Shown: positions 31,300 to 43,098, counted from the first letter of the stretch. The stretch: 64,000 bases of DNA from Forficula auricularia (GCA_024734495.1 JALMQS010000729.1:682001-746000); one strand, 5' to 3'. The notes: generated by a model not told the origin, from the sequence alone. Program-made: numbers and translations.

Positions 31300-31865
31300 G
31301 TATCGTTGCTAAACTTTATCCAAATTCATTTGAAATATTAATTTGTTTATTCCTTTATTATAAATCAGATATTACTGGCAATTTGCAGTCCATGTTGACT
31401 TAAATTCAAAAATAATGATCGATTCTCATTTAATAGTCGAGTAATAACCATTCTACATTGAATTTTTGACGTTTCGGTTATTATTAGTAACCATTGCTGA
31501 AGAGGAATCGACTTAAAATCAAAAATAGCCATCGATTCTCATCTAATACATGAGGAATAAAAATTCTACATTATATTTTTGACGCTTCGATTATTATTGG
31601 TAACCATTGCTGAAGACATGGAGGAATTGACTTAAAATCAAAAATAACGATCGATTCTTATCTACTACTAGAGGAATAACCTTATTGCATTTCATTAATA
31701 GTCAAAACATCAAAAATGGAATGCAATAAGGTTATTCCTCTAGTATTAGATAAGAATCAATCGTTATTTTTAATTTTAAGCCAATTCTTCCATGTCTTCA
31801 GCAATGGTTACCAATAATAATCGAAACGCCAAAAACCTAATGTAGAATTGCTTCCCATTGGATAA
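31300..31865 (+). repeat. Dispersed repeat C with internal fold-back, copy 1
   Basis: Shared in inverse orientation with 55920-56420. Units of about 110-140 bp repeat 'ACCATTGCTGAAGA', 'CATGGAGGAAT', 'GACTTAAAATCAAAAATA', 'TCGATTCTCATCTAAT' and 'TTTTTGACGTTTCG'. From about 31490 to 31860 the units appear in both orientations, forming a hairpin centred near 31710 ('GAGGAATAACCTTATTGCAT' and its inverse). No coding. The 31892-32152 ORF just downstream is not supported by anything else. Confidence 0.75.
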
Positions 31866-31869
31866 AGTA

Positions 31870-33060
31870 AAAAATAATTTAAATATTTTGAGTGATTTCA
31901 TTACTTCTCTCGCTGGTCGTCCCTGTGATAAGGTCATTGGAAAAATATGCCTTCGATACTATTCTTGATAGTATAATTCAATCACGAAGAAGAACTGCGA
32001 CTATATCCTTTAGTGACCTTGAAGGATTAATAAGTTCTAATGAGAGTATACAAATTATTAATGCATACTATATGTTATTGACCTGGCATCCTATGATGTT
32101 TCATGTTCCTCACTCGATTCCCAGTGAGGACAATGCTCTTAATAAAATATAGAAGGTATAGTTTACTTCAAAAAGACATTTTATTTTATTTTTTTTTTAA
32201 TTTTATTTTTTATTATTATTGTATATAGATGAGAACACTTTTAATAATACAAAATTATTGTATATCGTAAGAATCAAGTGAATCACACTCTTCTCAAGAT
32301 CATATTTACATTTTAATGTTTTAGTTTTTTAATTTAGTGAGAAAAACTTAAAAACCAGCAAGAAGGCTTGTTCAAAATTTACCTATTATGGCGGATTATT
32401 TGATGTGCTGCTTTTTGATACTGGCAAGTTCGGCAAAAGTAAAAATGCTTTAATGATTACAATTCTTAATACGAAAAATAAGCTTATAATATCAAATTAT
32501 TTTACAGGAATTGTATATATTAAAAAAATTGGCGTATACGTCTAAAAATTTTTAAGATTTGCTAATATCATTGAATAATTTATTATGTGTAATTATTTGA
32601 CTGACGAATCATTTTATAATTAATTTTTAATAATGAATCCTTTGATAAAGCCACAAGTTTAAATAATAAGGATTAAATTTCCCATTTAGCATTCAATTTG
32701 AATGAAGTCTTTGAATTTTAATCAATTGGAAAATACCCAGAAAGTGAGATGAGCATATTATGTTGAGTTTAAATTTAGAAGTTTTATTTTCAATGAAAAA
32801 TTAATTTAGAATTTTTATTTTTCTATAGAGTACATTTAGATTTTCAATTTATGCTGACACATATTTAGTTATTGAAAATGAGTTTGGTCCGGTTGGTAGT
32901 TTGACCGTCATTTCCAAATGGAGATTGGAAAGCAAGCGCTCAGTCTTACTTTTTGTAACATACCTACCATGCTCGTATAATTAATTGTACCGTTGCAAAA
33001 CATTTCCTTAAATGAAAGTGTGTAAATAGTTCTTTGAACGAGAGTGTTTTTGCTTTCAAT
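31870..33060. other. AT-rich stretch with one unassigned short ORF
   Basis: Contains an 86-codon plus-strand ORF (31892-32152) that begins 'MISLLLSLVVPVIRSLEKYA'. The peptide is plausible-looking but has no motif I recognise. The remainder is A/T-rich without a recognisable feature. Confidence 0.3.
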
Positions 33061-33064
33061 AAAT

Positions 33065-33350
33065 GTGTTTATGACGAATCAATTAGCGCATCTTGTTTTC
33101 CTGGCGGCAGCTGCTCAAAGTGGCTCTAATTTGAGTAACTGCTCGTAATGGCAGCAGGTAGTAGTAGTCTGCAGGTTGCAGGTCGTTCTGGTCGTGAGAG
33201 CGGCTGTCTCTGATTCGGATTGCCAGCCGCCAACGACCTAGACCTTTCTTGACTGCTTCTGCCATTGTTCTCCCGATGAAAGTGAAATGAACTCTCGTTA
33301 CTTGTCTTTTTCTCTCTCTCATACGAATTATCATCATAAATGTCATTGTT
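33065..33350. other. GC-elevated island, possible exon or promoter
   Basis: About 50% GC in a roughly 30% GC neighbourhood. The minus strand has an 87-codon open frame with 'GRWRLAIRIRDSRSHDQNDL' and 'PADYYYLLPLRA'. The plus strand contains CAG|GTAGTAG, which might be a donor. Neither strand shows a recognisable domain, and no exon with matching phase was found to link it to the 18766-18934 exon. A host-gene first exon or 5' UTR is possible, as is a mobile-element fragment. Confidence 0.25.
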
Positions 33351-33359
33351 TCATTAAAA

Positions 33360-33450
33360 AAACTCGTTCCCTCTTAGAACAACGTTTCCCAAAGTGTGGT
33401 GCGAACACTCTTATGAGTACCTACTGGAAATGTATGGGTAAGGTACGCTC
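33360..33450 (+). mobile_element. Partial hAT-type end
   Basis: 'CAACGTTTCCCAAAGTGTGG' followed by 'TGCG' resembles the common hAT 5' end (CAGxGTTTCCCAAAxTGTGG). It directly precedes the composite repeat starting at 33481. No matching right end was found. Confidence 0.4.
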
Positions 33451-33480
33451 TGAATGAATGTCAAAAATTATAGTGATTTT

Positions 33481-34210
33481 TAACCGACTTTAAAAAAGGA
33501 GGAGGTTATCAATTCAACGGAATGTCTTTTTTTGTGTTTGTTGGTTGATTTCTCTCCTACAATGTGGATCGATTTCGATGATTTTTTTTTATTGGTAAGG
33601 AGGTACCTTCCGATTGGTCCCATATTAATTTGGTCATGTCCTGAATATGATCAATGACAAATTAACTGAAATCTTCAATTCTTTTGAGCAAATAATGGAA
33701 AAATCATTTATAAATAAAAAAATGTCGAACGACCGGATGTGAGAATAAAATGTCTACCCATCTACTTGCGATGCATGGTAAACATCTCTAAAAAGGGAAA
33801 AATAAAAATAATTTTTAAAAAAAAAACCGAATTCAAAAAAATTAAATTCAACAAATAAAATAATAAGAACTCAAAATAAAAATAAAATGGTCTAAAAGGT
33901 ATAAAATAATTATCTAATTTAGATACAACTAAAAATTTTTTCATGAAATCACTTTTTGAACTCGGTGCCAATCATACATTTTATGAATCGCACTCGACGG
34001 ATCTTACTTAGTATGTTTGGCGTGTAATGAAGACAATATCGCGTAAGATCGCTTATATAGATTGTTTAGCACCGACTTTAAAAACTGATTTCATGGAAAA
34101 ATTTCGTCGTTTAGTTGTAACTAAATTACATAATTATTTTATACGTTTTAGTGGATTTTATTTGATTTTTGAGTTCTTATTATTTTATTTGTTGCATTTA
34201 ATCTATAATA
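33481..34210 (+). repeat. Composite 'CCGACTTC' repeat, copy 2
   Basis: Begins TTTTAACCGACTTTAAAAAA and follows the same order as 10795-12050: block A with 'GATTGGTCCCATATTAATTT', a shortened block B, and a fold-back block C ('CTCGGTGCCAATCATACATT' paired with 'AGCACCGACTTTAAAAACTG'). It lacks the 297-bp palindromic insertion. The two opposed short ORFs over the arms arise from the inverted repeat and are not genes. Confidence 0.8.
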
Positions 34211-34239
34211 AGATTGAACTAATTTTTGGAGATTAACTG

Positions 34240-35870
34240 ATAAGGGAATTGAGTGGATATTGATAACTACTCCCAGAGTGCCTAAACTAAATTCTGCTAA
34301 GAATAAAATACGATATAATATTGTTACTGCCACTGGGAGAGATGACAGAGAGGAATGTCATATTGAATTTCCTTTACTGACCTTTCAAAACCCTGAAGAA
34401 GTAAGGAATAAGTCTCCGAAACTTAGGTTTATGAATAAAAAGATAGTTTAAATTATCTTCTTTTTTTGAATTTTGGACTGTCTCATCAATATCCACACAA
34501 TTTTCTATAATGTACATAATAGTGAAAAATAATTTTTCCATTGATAATTTACGGTTATGAAAAACTCATTAAAAGAGAAGTTTCGGCTGACATCACCTAG
34601 ATGAGGTAATTTTAATTAATTATTCTCATCAGAAACAAAACGCTTTGAAACCTAGTTCTAGATTCGCTTTCAAGTGCTTGACAAGTTATTTATATCTAAT
34701 AAGGGACTAAGTAATAAATAACTGTTCATTTATATTGAAACTATTTTCTTAAATAAGACATCTGTTTTTCAATATTAATGGATAAGATATCGGTTTATAC
34801 CAGATAGAGATAGCATTTGTTGAAATTAGTTTAATAAATAACATAACACATAACAAATTCATGGAGAGTATTTTAACAATATTCTGTCTTTGTAAAATGT
34901 GTGTCCAATTTTCTAAATTGTATCTTGCGTTCTCCTCCTGTAAATTTGCTTTTTCGATGCCTGCATAATTCTAAATTTTAAATAAAAAAATATAAATAAA
35001 TAAGCTTTTGGATGTGAAATCATCTCTGATTAAAATTTATAGCCAGAAAACAATATTATTTTAAGCTATTCTCAACATTAGATATTATATCATTCATTCT
35101 CATTTACTGAAGTAGATTTAATTAATGTTACATAGGCACGGAGTATTCACTGATAATCAAATTGTGAATAAATATATATAAATTTAATTTTGAAAATGAA
35201 AAGTTTTTGTTAAAAAAATTAACGTTACTTATAATTTGAGATTGTTATAATATATTATTACCATTATAATTATTTAATTACACCAAATCTAGCTACACTA
35301 AAATGCATGCCCAAGATTTTAATAAATATTTTTTAAAGAGTATGCGATTTTTTAAAATGGATGTAAGTACTCACTGTAACGAAAAATTTAGAAAGGGTAC
35401 CCAGATGTTGAAACACTTAGAGGAAAAGTTAACATTAACCGAACTAACAGTATTGTTATTGTTATAAAAATTGATTAGGTTGATAGTGAATTGGTAGTGA
35501 GTGGAGTTGACACGAATAGCTTTCAAGGATCAAGGATTTTTTTGCAATTTATTTATTTAATATATATCCACATGTAGCTATTTGTTTCAATTAAATGGAC
35601 ACGCACAAATACAGAAATTCTGTATACTTTTAATCTTTTTAGCTCGCCTTAATCTTTATATATGAGCTTATTTAGAAGACTTGTTTTGGTGGAACTATAA
35701 AAGTAATCCTATTTGATATATGGAAATAGTAATTTGATTTACGAACTTGCATTAGAGCATTGGATAATTTGTCAATATTGCTTTAATGTATAAATTTAAG
35801 CAATTAAATCTTATTGGTATCTAAATAAACACCTACAAATATTTAGTGAAATAAAAACATTTGTTTTTAA
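34240..35870. other. AT-rich stretch, no identifiable gene
   Basis: One 63-codon plus-strand ORF (34260-34451) is polar with no motif. The rest is A/T-rich with no repeat family I can link elsewhere in the window. Confidence 0.45.
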
Positions 35871-35879
35871 CATCTCACT

Positions 35880-36410
35880 GTGAAGGGATTTAGCATTAAC
35901 TAGCGCTGTCAATTCCCTGGCCCATTGTAGAACCGTCTCCGCTCTTTCCCACCTCCCTTTTTTTATAGATGCTACCATGGCGTTTGTTCTGCCAGATAAA
36001 AACATACATCCCCCCTAAGGGGTAAACCTTAAAAAGTCTTAAGCTATAATCATATGGTATTCAAGTTTTATTAACAAAATGAATATTCAAGATTTAAATA
36101 AAATAAACATCGAGGAAGTCGAAGTACCTTTTATTGACACAGTTAAAAGTCTTGGAATAACTAGAGATACATGTTTCACATGGCATCTTCATGTGGAAAA
36201 GACATGTAGAGAGGTATTCGGAGCCCTCCATAAAATAAGACTCTGCGGCCATTATGTCTTCCCGGCGACATAAATAATCTTCAGATTTTCAAGATCCGCA
36301 TCCACGCCGACCTACAATTATTTCTGTTCTTCTTATTTTCAGGATTCACCCCAGACCGAAGAGGCTGCATCTTTTCAGAACAACATCTTATTGCATCAAT
36401 CTATCAATCA
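35880..36410 (+). pseudogene. LINE reverse-transcriptase relics
   Basis: Two pieces. At 35895-36005 interrupted frames give 'LAHCRTVSALSHLPFFYRCY'-like sequence, corresponding to 'LAHRRNVSALSLFYRYYHG' in the LINE copies. At 36079-36273 an open 64-codon frame carries 'VPFIDTVKSLGITRDTCFTW' and 'KTCREVFGALHKIRL', the region after the RT palm in jockey/CR1-like elements ('...LGVxLDxxLSWxxH'). A 3' end with 'GAGGCTGCATCTTTTCAG' and (ATCA)n follows to about 36415. The order of pieces is wrong for one element, so two insertions or a rearrangement are likely. Confidence 0.6.
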
Positions 36411-36419
36411 ATCTACTTC

Positions 36420-36500
36420 AGCGGGCCTCTTGCTGGCCAGGGGGCTATGGCCTTGGACCCCCACCCCATGACCCTCCAACCCCGGACCTCCACCCCCTGA
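36420..36500. repeat. C-rich minisatellite-like stretch
   Basis: Repeats of 'CCCCCACCCCATGACC', 'CTCCAACCCC', 'GGACCTCCACCCCC' and similar. On the minus strand this is G-run sequence with potential to form G-quadruplexes. It resembles, in composition and in the adjacent 'GCCCCCTGGC/GCCAGGGGGC'-like text, the island at 46257-46460. The Gly-rich ORF over it is compositional. Confidence 0.6.
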
Positions 36501-36539
36501 CCCCCAACCTCCGCTTCCATATATATGTATATATCCATC

Positions 36540-36665
36540 ATATAGCCTAACCTGCTCTCCTGATTCATAGGAATCGTTTGGTGGAGGTTTCATCAAAATC
36601 AGTCCAGTAGTTCAGTAGTTATTTGATTAAATATTCCTAGGAGGACGGACATACATATATATATT

Positions 36666-36700
<35 letters not shown>

Positions 36701-36710
36701 GGCAACCACA
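36540..36710 (+). repeat. LINE-like tail and (AT)n microsatellite
   Basis: 'GGAGGTTTCATCAAAATCAG' followed by 'TCCAGTAGTTCAGTAG' and 'GGACGGACATACATATATAT' has the form of RTE-type 3' ends ('TTTCATCAAAATCGGTxCAG ... CAGACATACA'). An (AT)n run follows to about 36697, then a G run (36712-36721). Confidence 0.5.
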
Positions 36711-36890
36711 GGGGGGGGGGGACATACATACATACAGACACAGGTAGAAATGCAGTTTAGTAGTAGGTATGTGATAATAAAAAAAATAAAAATAGAAATA
36801 TGAAAGATATTAATTTGCCGATAGTAATAGATTTAAATTTACTAGAAAATCATAAGATGGTGTCATCTATTAAATCCGATGGAATGGAAT

Positions 36891-36949
36891 ATTTTTAATT
36901 ATATGTCAGAGGGGTTGTTTTTCACCCCCTCTGACATATAATTAAAAAT
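36891..36949. repeat. Perfect 24-bp-arm hairpin
   Basis: ATTTTTAATTATATGTCAGA plus GGGG (36891-36914) is followed by a short loop and its exact inverse (36926-36949). There are no mismatches in 24 bp. It could be a tiny palindromic MITE or a structured RNA. It does not extend beyond the arms and no copy is seen elsewhere in the window. Confidence 0.75.
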
Positions 36950-36959
36950 AGAAAGCTTA

Positions 36960-37930
36960 CTTACTTAGGAACTAGGTAGTAGAAGGAGTTATTGCTAATA
37001 TATAAACAACATATAAACAAAGGTGGGCTAAAAGACGATAGTGCAGGGAAAAGCAAGAAGCCCGCCTTTGTCGGGCCTCATAGCTACGTAGTAGTATCAT
37101 TATAAGAACAAAAACACCTGTTCACATTGTTTCATCTGCGAGTTAAATTCATAATTCTTATAACAATAGTATCATCTAAGCTGATTTCCTTTTCTTAATA
37201 TTTATTAAGGAATAAGTTATCTGTAAGTAAAATGATATCACGGTCTCCCATAATTTCATCAAATTTGAAGATGATTTTTCCAAACAAATAGATTTCACAA
37301 ATAGAAACGATGTTAATACATATATAAAAAGAATAAAATCTTGTTGTCATTATAAATTTTACTAGAGATGTATTCGTTAATTCTCAATGAAGGCTGGGGT
37401 ACGTGGGTTTTTTTTTATCACACCCTTCCAATCCGCTAGCATGTTCACTCTCAATATTTATGAAATATCTAAATGAAAATAAAAATTAATTCAAAAAGCA
37501 TTTGTGTCAACTTAAAAAGAATGTTCGGACATATTCATAATCCAAAACAGATTAATTAAAAAAAAAATATCAAGTTTTATCAACTCGAAAAAAGTCTTAA
37601 ATTTTATCGCATCGAAGGATTAGAATATTCAAATTTTAATAGGTTTAAATTTTAAATTACTAATGCTTAAAACATCTTTAAACTGTCATATGCAGAGACC
37701 ATTTACAATAAATTTGATAAAAATAAATATTAGCTCTGGCAAATTCAATTTAATTAATATTATTATAACTTAATAAAAGTTTAAGCTAACTTTTGGAAAT
37801 CTTTCGTAGAAAGTTATAGGATAGAAATAAGTTTGGAAATAAAATCTGCACAGTAAAGTAAAGTTGGCCTGTTCGTTGAACTTGTTCAAATTAAGCTAAT
37901 TCAAAATATTAACGGGAATAGACAAAATTT
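36960..37930. other. AT-rich stretch, no identifiable gene
   Basis: No open frame of note. A GC-rich hairpin ('GCCCGCCTTTGTCGGGC' near 37060) stands alone. Nothing else is recognisable. Confidence 0.45.
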
Positions 37931-37944
37931 CTAATAAGTGAAAA

Positions 37945-38195
37945 GCCCCTGATTCAACCTTGTCTAATCCCTTCGATTCCTTGGTCTTCACCCTTTCTCA
38001 TTTATATAGAAGTTACCAGTGTGTTTGTTTTATATAAATAAAGTCAATAACACACAATTTTGACATATTCACATATCTTCGCAGTAAAATAGATATAAAT
38101 CGAACAAACGCATTCGCCGACTCTCTATGACTTCCAGAAACTGGAACTCTTTTTTCGCTTGCATTTTTCCTGGACCTACAATCTTCACTCTCTTA
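37945..38195 (+). pseudogene. LINE reverse-transcriptase tail relic
   Basis: 'TCTCTATGACTTCCAGAAAC' followed by 'TGGAACTC' matches the 'MTSRNWNS' block of the LINE. Upstream, 'TTCACCCTTTCTCATTTATA' corresponds to 'ALSLFY'. Frames are broken throughout. Confidence 0.5.
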
Positions 38196-38199
38196 ATAA

Positions 38200-39350
38200 T
38201 CGGAGCCACATCATAGCCCCAACATAAAATTTCGGGCCCGGAACCTAAAATCTGAAGAGGGTCCCTTATTATGGAAAAATTCCTACGGAAGAGGTAGATT
38301 TCGAAGGGGCCCTACCCCCCTTTATACTGCTCCTATCAAAAACTTTTCAGAAACAAGTTGTAGAAAGTTAATTAGTAGAATATTAGCCATTTGCAACCAA
38401 ACTGGTATCATTCATATTAACCTACGGCTAAATCGAAAAATTGAAATACTTAGTCCAAAATCCTGAATAAAAAAACTAAAAAAAAAAAAAACAACTAAAC
38501 ATTAAATATAATAATATTATATTTAAAAAGAACATAACATAAATATATATTTAACAACTCCAAAAAAATAATTAAAAGTTTACTTAATAACACTAATGTT
38601 TAAAAGAGTATATTTATCTAAAATAATAATAAAATATTTTTTGACAGCTCATCCTGCATTGAGCTGCACTACTAGTAACCAATTTTTTTTATAAAAATAT
38701 AGATAATTAATATTACCTCTCAGTCCTAATTTATTTAAACTTTCGCGGTCTCATTGGTTAAAAAAAAATGTTAGTGCTGCAGCGCCATCTGTGGCTTAAA
38801 TTGGTATGAGACCAAGACTCAAAGCCCAATCGTGACGATTGGCAACAGTTACAGCTCAATCCCATTTACTGCCAAGTAAAATAAAGTGTGCAAGGTGCGC
38901 CAAAAGAAGTTATCACTTAAAAAATAACAACAATCTTGGCATCTGGAGGTCATGTCACCTACTTCTAGGAGTTTATCCATACTATCCTGACCCCTTAATG
39001 GGTAATCAACTCCCTCTGAAATTTTACCAACCCTCCGAAATTTTTTTCGGGTTTGACTTTTTTATGATCCAATACTTTAAATTCCCCTCTTTATTTTTTT
39101 ACTTTAGTATTGGTGCTGCATTTTCTTAGGGTAGATGATAGAACTCTGAAGTATATTTATCATTAAAAAGAAGAAGACAATGTAAAAAAAAAAATCATTA
39201 GCCTATTTTTTTTATTAAATTAGCAGTGAATTCTGTCAGCTTCAAGTTATTAATTAAAAGACGTATCTAATTGAATTTGATCATTAATTTAAAGAAGTCA
39301 ACAAGAAGCTTTCGGATAGACCATTCACAAATAACTTTAATTTAATTATT
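38200..39350. other. AT-rich stretch with one unassigned ORF
   Basis: The 96-codon ORF at 38839-39129 (starting 'MATVTAQSHLLPSKIKCARC') has a CxxC but no recognisable domain, and its Phe/Tyr-rich C-terminal half looks like chance translation of T-rich DNA. Nothing else is supported. Confidence 0.3.
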
Positions 39351-39353
39351 TAA

Positions 39354-39492
39354 TTAAATTGAAAGTTTTTGCCGAGAGTAGAAGAATTTTTATATATTGA
39401 AGGAGACAATACAAGAGTGTGTCTTCTGCGTTATAAATAAATAAAATATTCCAGCAGAAGACACACTCTTTTATTGTCTCCTTCAATAATTA
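39354..39492. mobile_element. Short fold-back related to the 60.6-62.1 kb element
   Basis: 'TTGAAGGAGACAATACAAGA' followed by 'GTGTGTCTTCTGC' (39398-39430) is inverted at about 39461-39490. The same end sequence, and the adjoining 'TTTTTGCCGAGA', occurs at both ends of the larger element at 60573-62110. This looks like an internally deleted, non-autonomous derivative of it. Confidence 0.7.
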
Positions 39493-40202
39493 TTTAATCT
39501 TTTTTTGAAAATCAGATAGCAATTTTTTTCAAAAATCAACTAAACGAAACCAGAATATATTATTGAGAAAAATTCTAAATTTAAGGTCAAAATATCAAAG
39601 ATTTTAGTAGAAATAATTTTATATTGGTTATCAGAGGGGGTTCATGGTTTCTAGTGACAAATTCCTTATGAGGTTTAATAATATATTATCAAACTAATAT
39701 AGGAAACAATAAACAAATAATAGAAATAATAAATTATATAACTATTTTTTGACATGAAGCTGGAAAATGCTGATCTCATCTAGCGAGATTATAATGGAAC
39801 GAAAAGGAATAGTGAACGTCGAAAAGAGGAAAGTAGTAGGAAACAAATCTTTTCCTGGGCACATTTTTTGCCAACTCAGAGCTAAACTTTTCAAGTCATT
39901 TTATGAATATCTTTTTTTAGCCAGCTGAATATAAAAAATTATAAAAAAAAAGAAAATATATTTTTAAAAATGGAAGAAAGTGAAATTCTATTGCTTGTTA
40001 TTTATTTGTAATTATCGATTAAAGAGTTGTTGATGCATACAGTTAAGTTATAAAATTAACACATTTTCTTACCAACAGTAGTAAAATTAAAAGTTTTTCA
40101 ACCAACGGTAGTAGAGTTGTTGATTTAATAAAAGCAAATCAAAGATGGCTTTCTCTGCTTGATAATTGATAAATATAGAAAAAATTTTTAAGAAAAAAAT
40201 AA

Positions 40203-40930
40203 AAACCGACTTCAAAAAATTAAATGCAACAAATATAAAAATACACTAAAAGGTATAAAATAATTATTATCTTATTTAGTTACAACTAAACGACGAAATA
40301 TTAACACGAAATTACTTTTTAAAGTCGGTGCCAAAAACAAACTATACCTACCATATAAGCGAGCGTACCCGCCAAACGTAGTAAGTAAGATCCGTCGAGT
40401 GATTCATAAAAGGTATATGTTTGGCACCAACTTCAAAAAGTAATTTCGTGTTAATATTTCGTCGTTTAGTTGTAACTAAATAAGATAATAATTATTTTAT
40501 ACCTTTTAGTGTATTTTTATATTTGTTGCATTTAATTTTTTGAAGTCGGTTTTTATTTTTTTCTTAAAAATTTTTATTTTTCTCTTTTTAGTGATGTTAT
40601 TAATAGTGATTATATCATCAGAACTTGACCAAATTAATATGACACCATACCTAAGACACCCCCTTTCGGATAAAAAAAGAACCATCGAAATCGGTTCATA
40701 AACAAAGAGGTTAGGTCTAAACAAACCTAATAAAAAAGGTCTAATACCTATGAAAAAAAATCGAAAAAAAATGGGACCAATCGGAAGCTAGACTGGACCC
40801 AATGCAAAAAAATTTTTCAAAATCGGTTGACAATTGGCGGAGATATGAGGTAACATAGGCACAAAAAAAAAAAAAAAAAAAAAAATTCAATCGAATAGAG
40901 AACCTCCTCCTTTTTTGAAGTCGGTTAAAA
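40203..40930 (-). repeat. Composite 'CCGACTTC' repeat, copy 3
   Basis: Read on the minus strand: block A starts with TTTTTAACCGACTTCAAAAA near 40930, then runs directly into the fold-back block C (40203-40555), whose arms are almost perfect: 'AAACCGACTTCAAAAAATTA' pairs with its inverse, and 'AAGTCGGTGCCAAA' with 'TTTGGCACCAACTTC'. Block B with the hammerhead-like motif is absent. A long A run (40863-40884) lies inside block A. The two minus-strand ORFs are not conserved in other copies. Confidence 0.85.
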
Positions 40931-41008
40931 ATATACGACACAACCAGATAAAGCCAAACAAATAAAATTATTTAGATGTATATGATATGTATTTATTTAT
41001 ATATCTGT

Positions 41009-41605
41009 CTACCAGTGGCGTGCGGTGGTCCATAGATACTGTGGATGCGGCGCATCCTTAAAATTTCAAACATTTAGAGTATTTTCATAAATATATAAGG
41101 TCGACTTCAAAATTTCAGGTGGATCTTTAAATTTTCAAATTATTATCCCTAATTTCAAATATTTCTATAAAAAACATTTTTTTTTTTTTAAAGTATATTG
41201 GTCCTCGAAATGAAATGAAATTGTTGCATAATTTAAACGGACAATTAAAATGAATGATTTTTTAGAGGAGTGAACAGCGATTGGAATTAGGTGTACTCCG
41301 TCTTTGGAATTATGTGGAATTATTTTGGAATTCGTTAGATAATGCCCCTTCATCTATTGTCTTTTACTTGGAAATGAAAGTGGAAGTGGAAGTAGGTGTA
41401 CAAGATATTAGGTCGCGGTTCACCCCCTCGGATTTTTTTCGAAAAGGGTCCTGATAGAAGGTTTGAAGTCCCTGCCTGGTATACTTAGCTTCCAGCTCAA
41501 GAATGTCAAAGAGAAGTTCAGACGAGTTTTAGTAGAATCAAAATTGTTCTCGCTAAGGAACTATTAAAATAGTAATAATACAAAAAAGGAATAAATAAAT
41601 ATGGA
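41009..41605 (+). repeat. Dispersed repeat B, copy interrupted by a MITE
   Basis: Homologous to 28925-29300 on both sides of the MITE at 41264-41430. Its left end begins CAGTGGCGTGCGGTGG, a form common at hAT-type termini in insects. The right end is not defined. Confidence 0.75.
41264..41430. mobile_element. hAT-type MITE, copy 2
   Basis: A 167-bp element matching 18571-18736, including 'TTTTGGAATTCGTTAGATAA' and 'GGAAATGAAAGTGGAAGTGG'. The 8-bp target duplication GATTTTTT flanks it (41256-41263 and 41431-41438). The empty site is visible in the sister repeat near 29145-29155. Confidence 0.9.
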
Positions 41606-41904
41606 CAGTCCCTAAATTGGGGGGAGGTAGGGATTTAAATGACAAAATTTTTAAAACAAGAAATCACAAAGCTGATATTTACTATGGTAGTTTCTCATAA
41701 TTAAAAGGAGATATGAATAAAACGGCCTAAAATGGGGAGAGGGGCGATTTATTGTTGTGGGAGATATCAACCCCTATAACACAAAATTGTTAAATTAAAC
41801 GATATGACAAAGTTCTTCTACTTTTCCCACACATCAAATAACTTTCAATGTTTCAGAGATAGTTTTTGAAAAATTAATCAAAAAACTATAAATGAAAGTG
41901 AAAA

Positions 41905-42085
41905 AATCAATAGCGAGGTGGAAGGGATATCTGAACCAGATCGGCTGCCCTTTGGTCGTCCCTGACAAGGACTCGAAGGACAAAGAGCTAGGGCAGCCAA
42001 CTCACGCCTCCAACAGTACTATCCCAGCTCGACATTCTTGAACAAGAATCCCAACTCGTGTAAGGAAAGAGATGCAAATTACCTG
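41905..42085 (+). other. GC-elevated island with a coding-like frame
   Basis: One plus-strand frame reads 'RWKGYLNQIGCPLVVPDKDS' followed by a polar stretch ending '...STIPARHS' at TGA. Codons are balanced and GC is well above the flanks. There is no ATG upstream. A possible donor (GTAAGG near 42060) lies after the stop. It may be an exon fragment of an unrecognised mobile element or host gene; I do not recognise the peptide. Confidence 0.3.
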
Positions 42086-42344
42086 TCATCCATTCATGTG
42101 ATGCGTTCTTCTAGTTAATTCTAATTTAAATTATTTGAAGAACAACATTTTTAACTTCTAATTCAAGAAATTTTACAATTATCTTGAAATATGTTTTCAA
42201 AACAATTATTCGATTGTTATTCAACAAGTGTAAATAAACGAGAAACATCTTCAATACAAATTCCTTTCAAGTTTTCTCAGGATAAAGTATTTTCAATCTA
42301 TAATATTCAAAATGGTAAATATTCTGTTGAGAGATTAAAAATTG

Positions 42345-42570
42345 ACCCTAAATGTTGAAACGGCTCTAACGATTTCGCTAAAAATTGGTGAACTTATCAA
42401 GTCTCATGAGTTATTAGTAGTGTATAAATTTTAATCCGATTGAAACAAAGGAAGGGGGTGTGAATTCATCATGTCGCAAAATAAATATTTTAATCGTTCA
42501 TATCTCGTCTTCGGTAAGTCGCAGAGCCATGAAATTTGAATCTTAAGGTATTTATTACAGGCAAAAAGTT
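42345..42570 (-). repeat. Dispersed repeat A, partial copy
   Basis: Shares 'ACGGCTC', 'ACGATTT', 'CTTATCAAG', 'TCATGAGTTATTAGT' and 'GGGGTGT' with the other repeat A copies, in the same orientation as 55490-55600 and inverse to 12990-13100. Confidence 0.6.
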
Positions 42571-43098
42571 ACCGACCATCGCTCGGTGCTCCAGGCACTT
42601 ATAGTTATAGTATTCAGGTAAATATTTCCTTCAAAGACCTTTATAAGAAATTGTAGGTATTTTGGAGTTAGATTGAATTACGAATAAATTTACTACACTA
42701 AGTTTGGCCAAGTGACTTCTAATTGTTGTAATTCTTTGCCAAGGTCTGTTTTCTGAAGCTTGAATCTTTAAACTACAGTTTAAATAAACTTCAGATTTCA
42801 TGACAACTCTTGTCTTGTTACTCCACACATTTCTTTAAAAGAGTAAACTTTGTATTTATCAATCTTTATCTTACATTTCATTAAATAACATTGGACATTT
42901 TCGTTAATTTTTCTCTAAGTATGCACAAGTTAATTAATATTAGCAATATTTACAAACGAAATCATAATATTTTTTAAAGTGATCACAGTATAAAAATATC
43001 TTTAGCATTTTTTCTCGATTTTGAAAACTGGTCTATCTATGGATCACTAAACTGTAACTACATACGAATTTCAAGCTTTTAGCTTTAATAGTTTAGAA

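Noticed and set aside
33083..33346. First coding exon of the four-transmembrane gene
   Set aside because: No GT donor in the right phase follows the open frame, so the link to 18766-18934 cannot be made from sequence.
37055..37080. Hairpin GCCCGCCTTTGTCGGGC as a bacterial-type terminator
   Set aside because: The window is eukaryotic, there is no gene upstream and no T tract follows directly.
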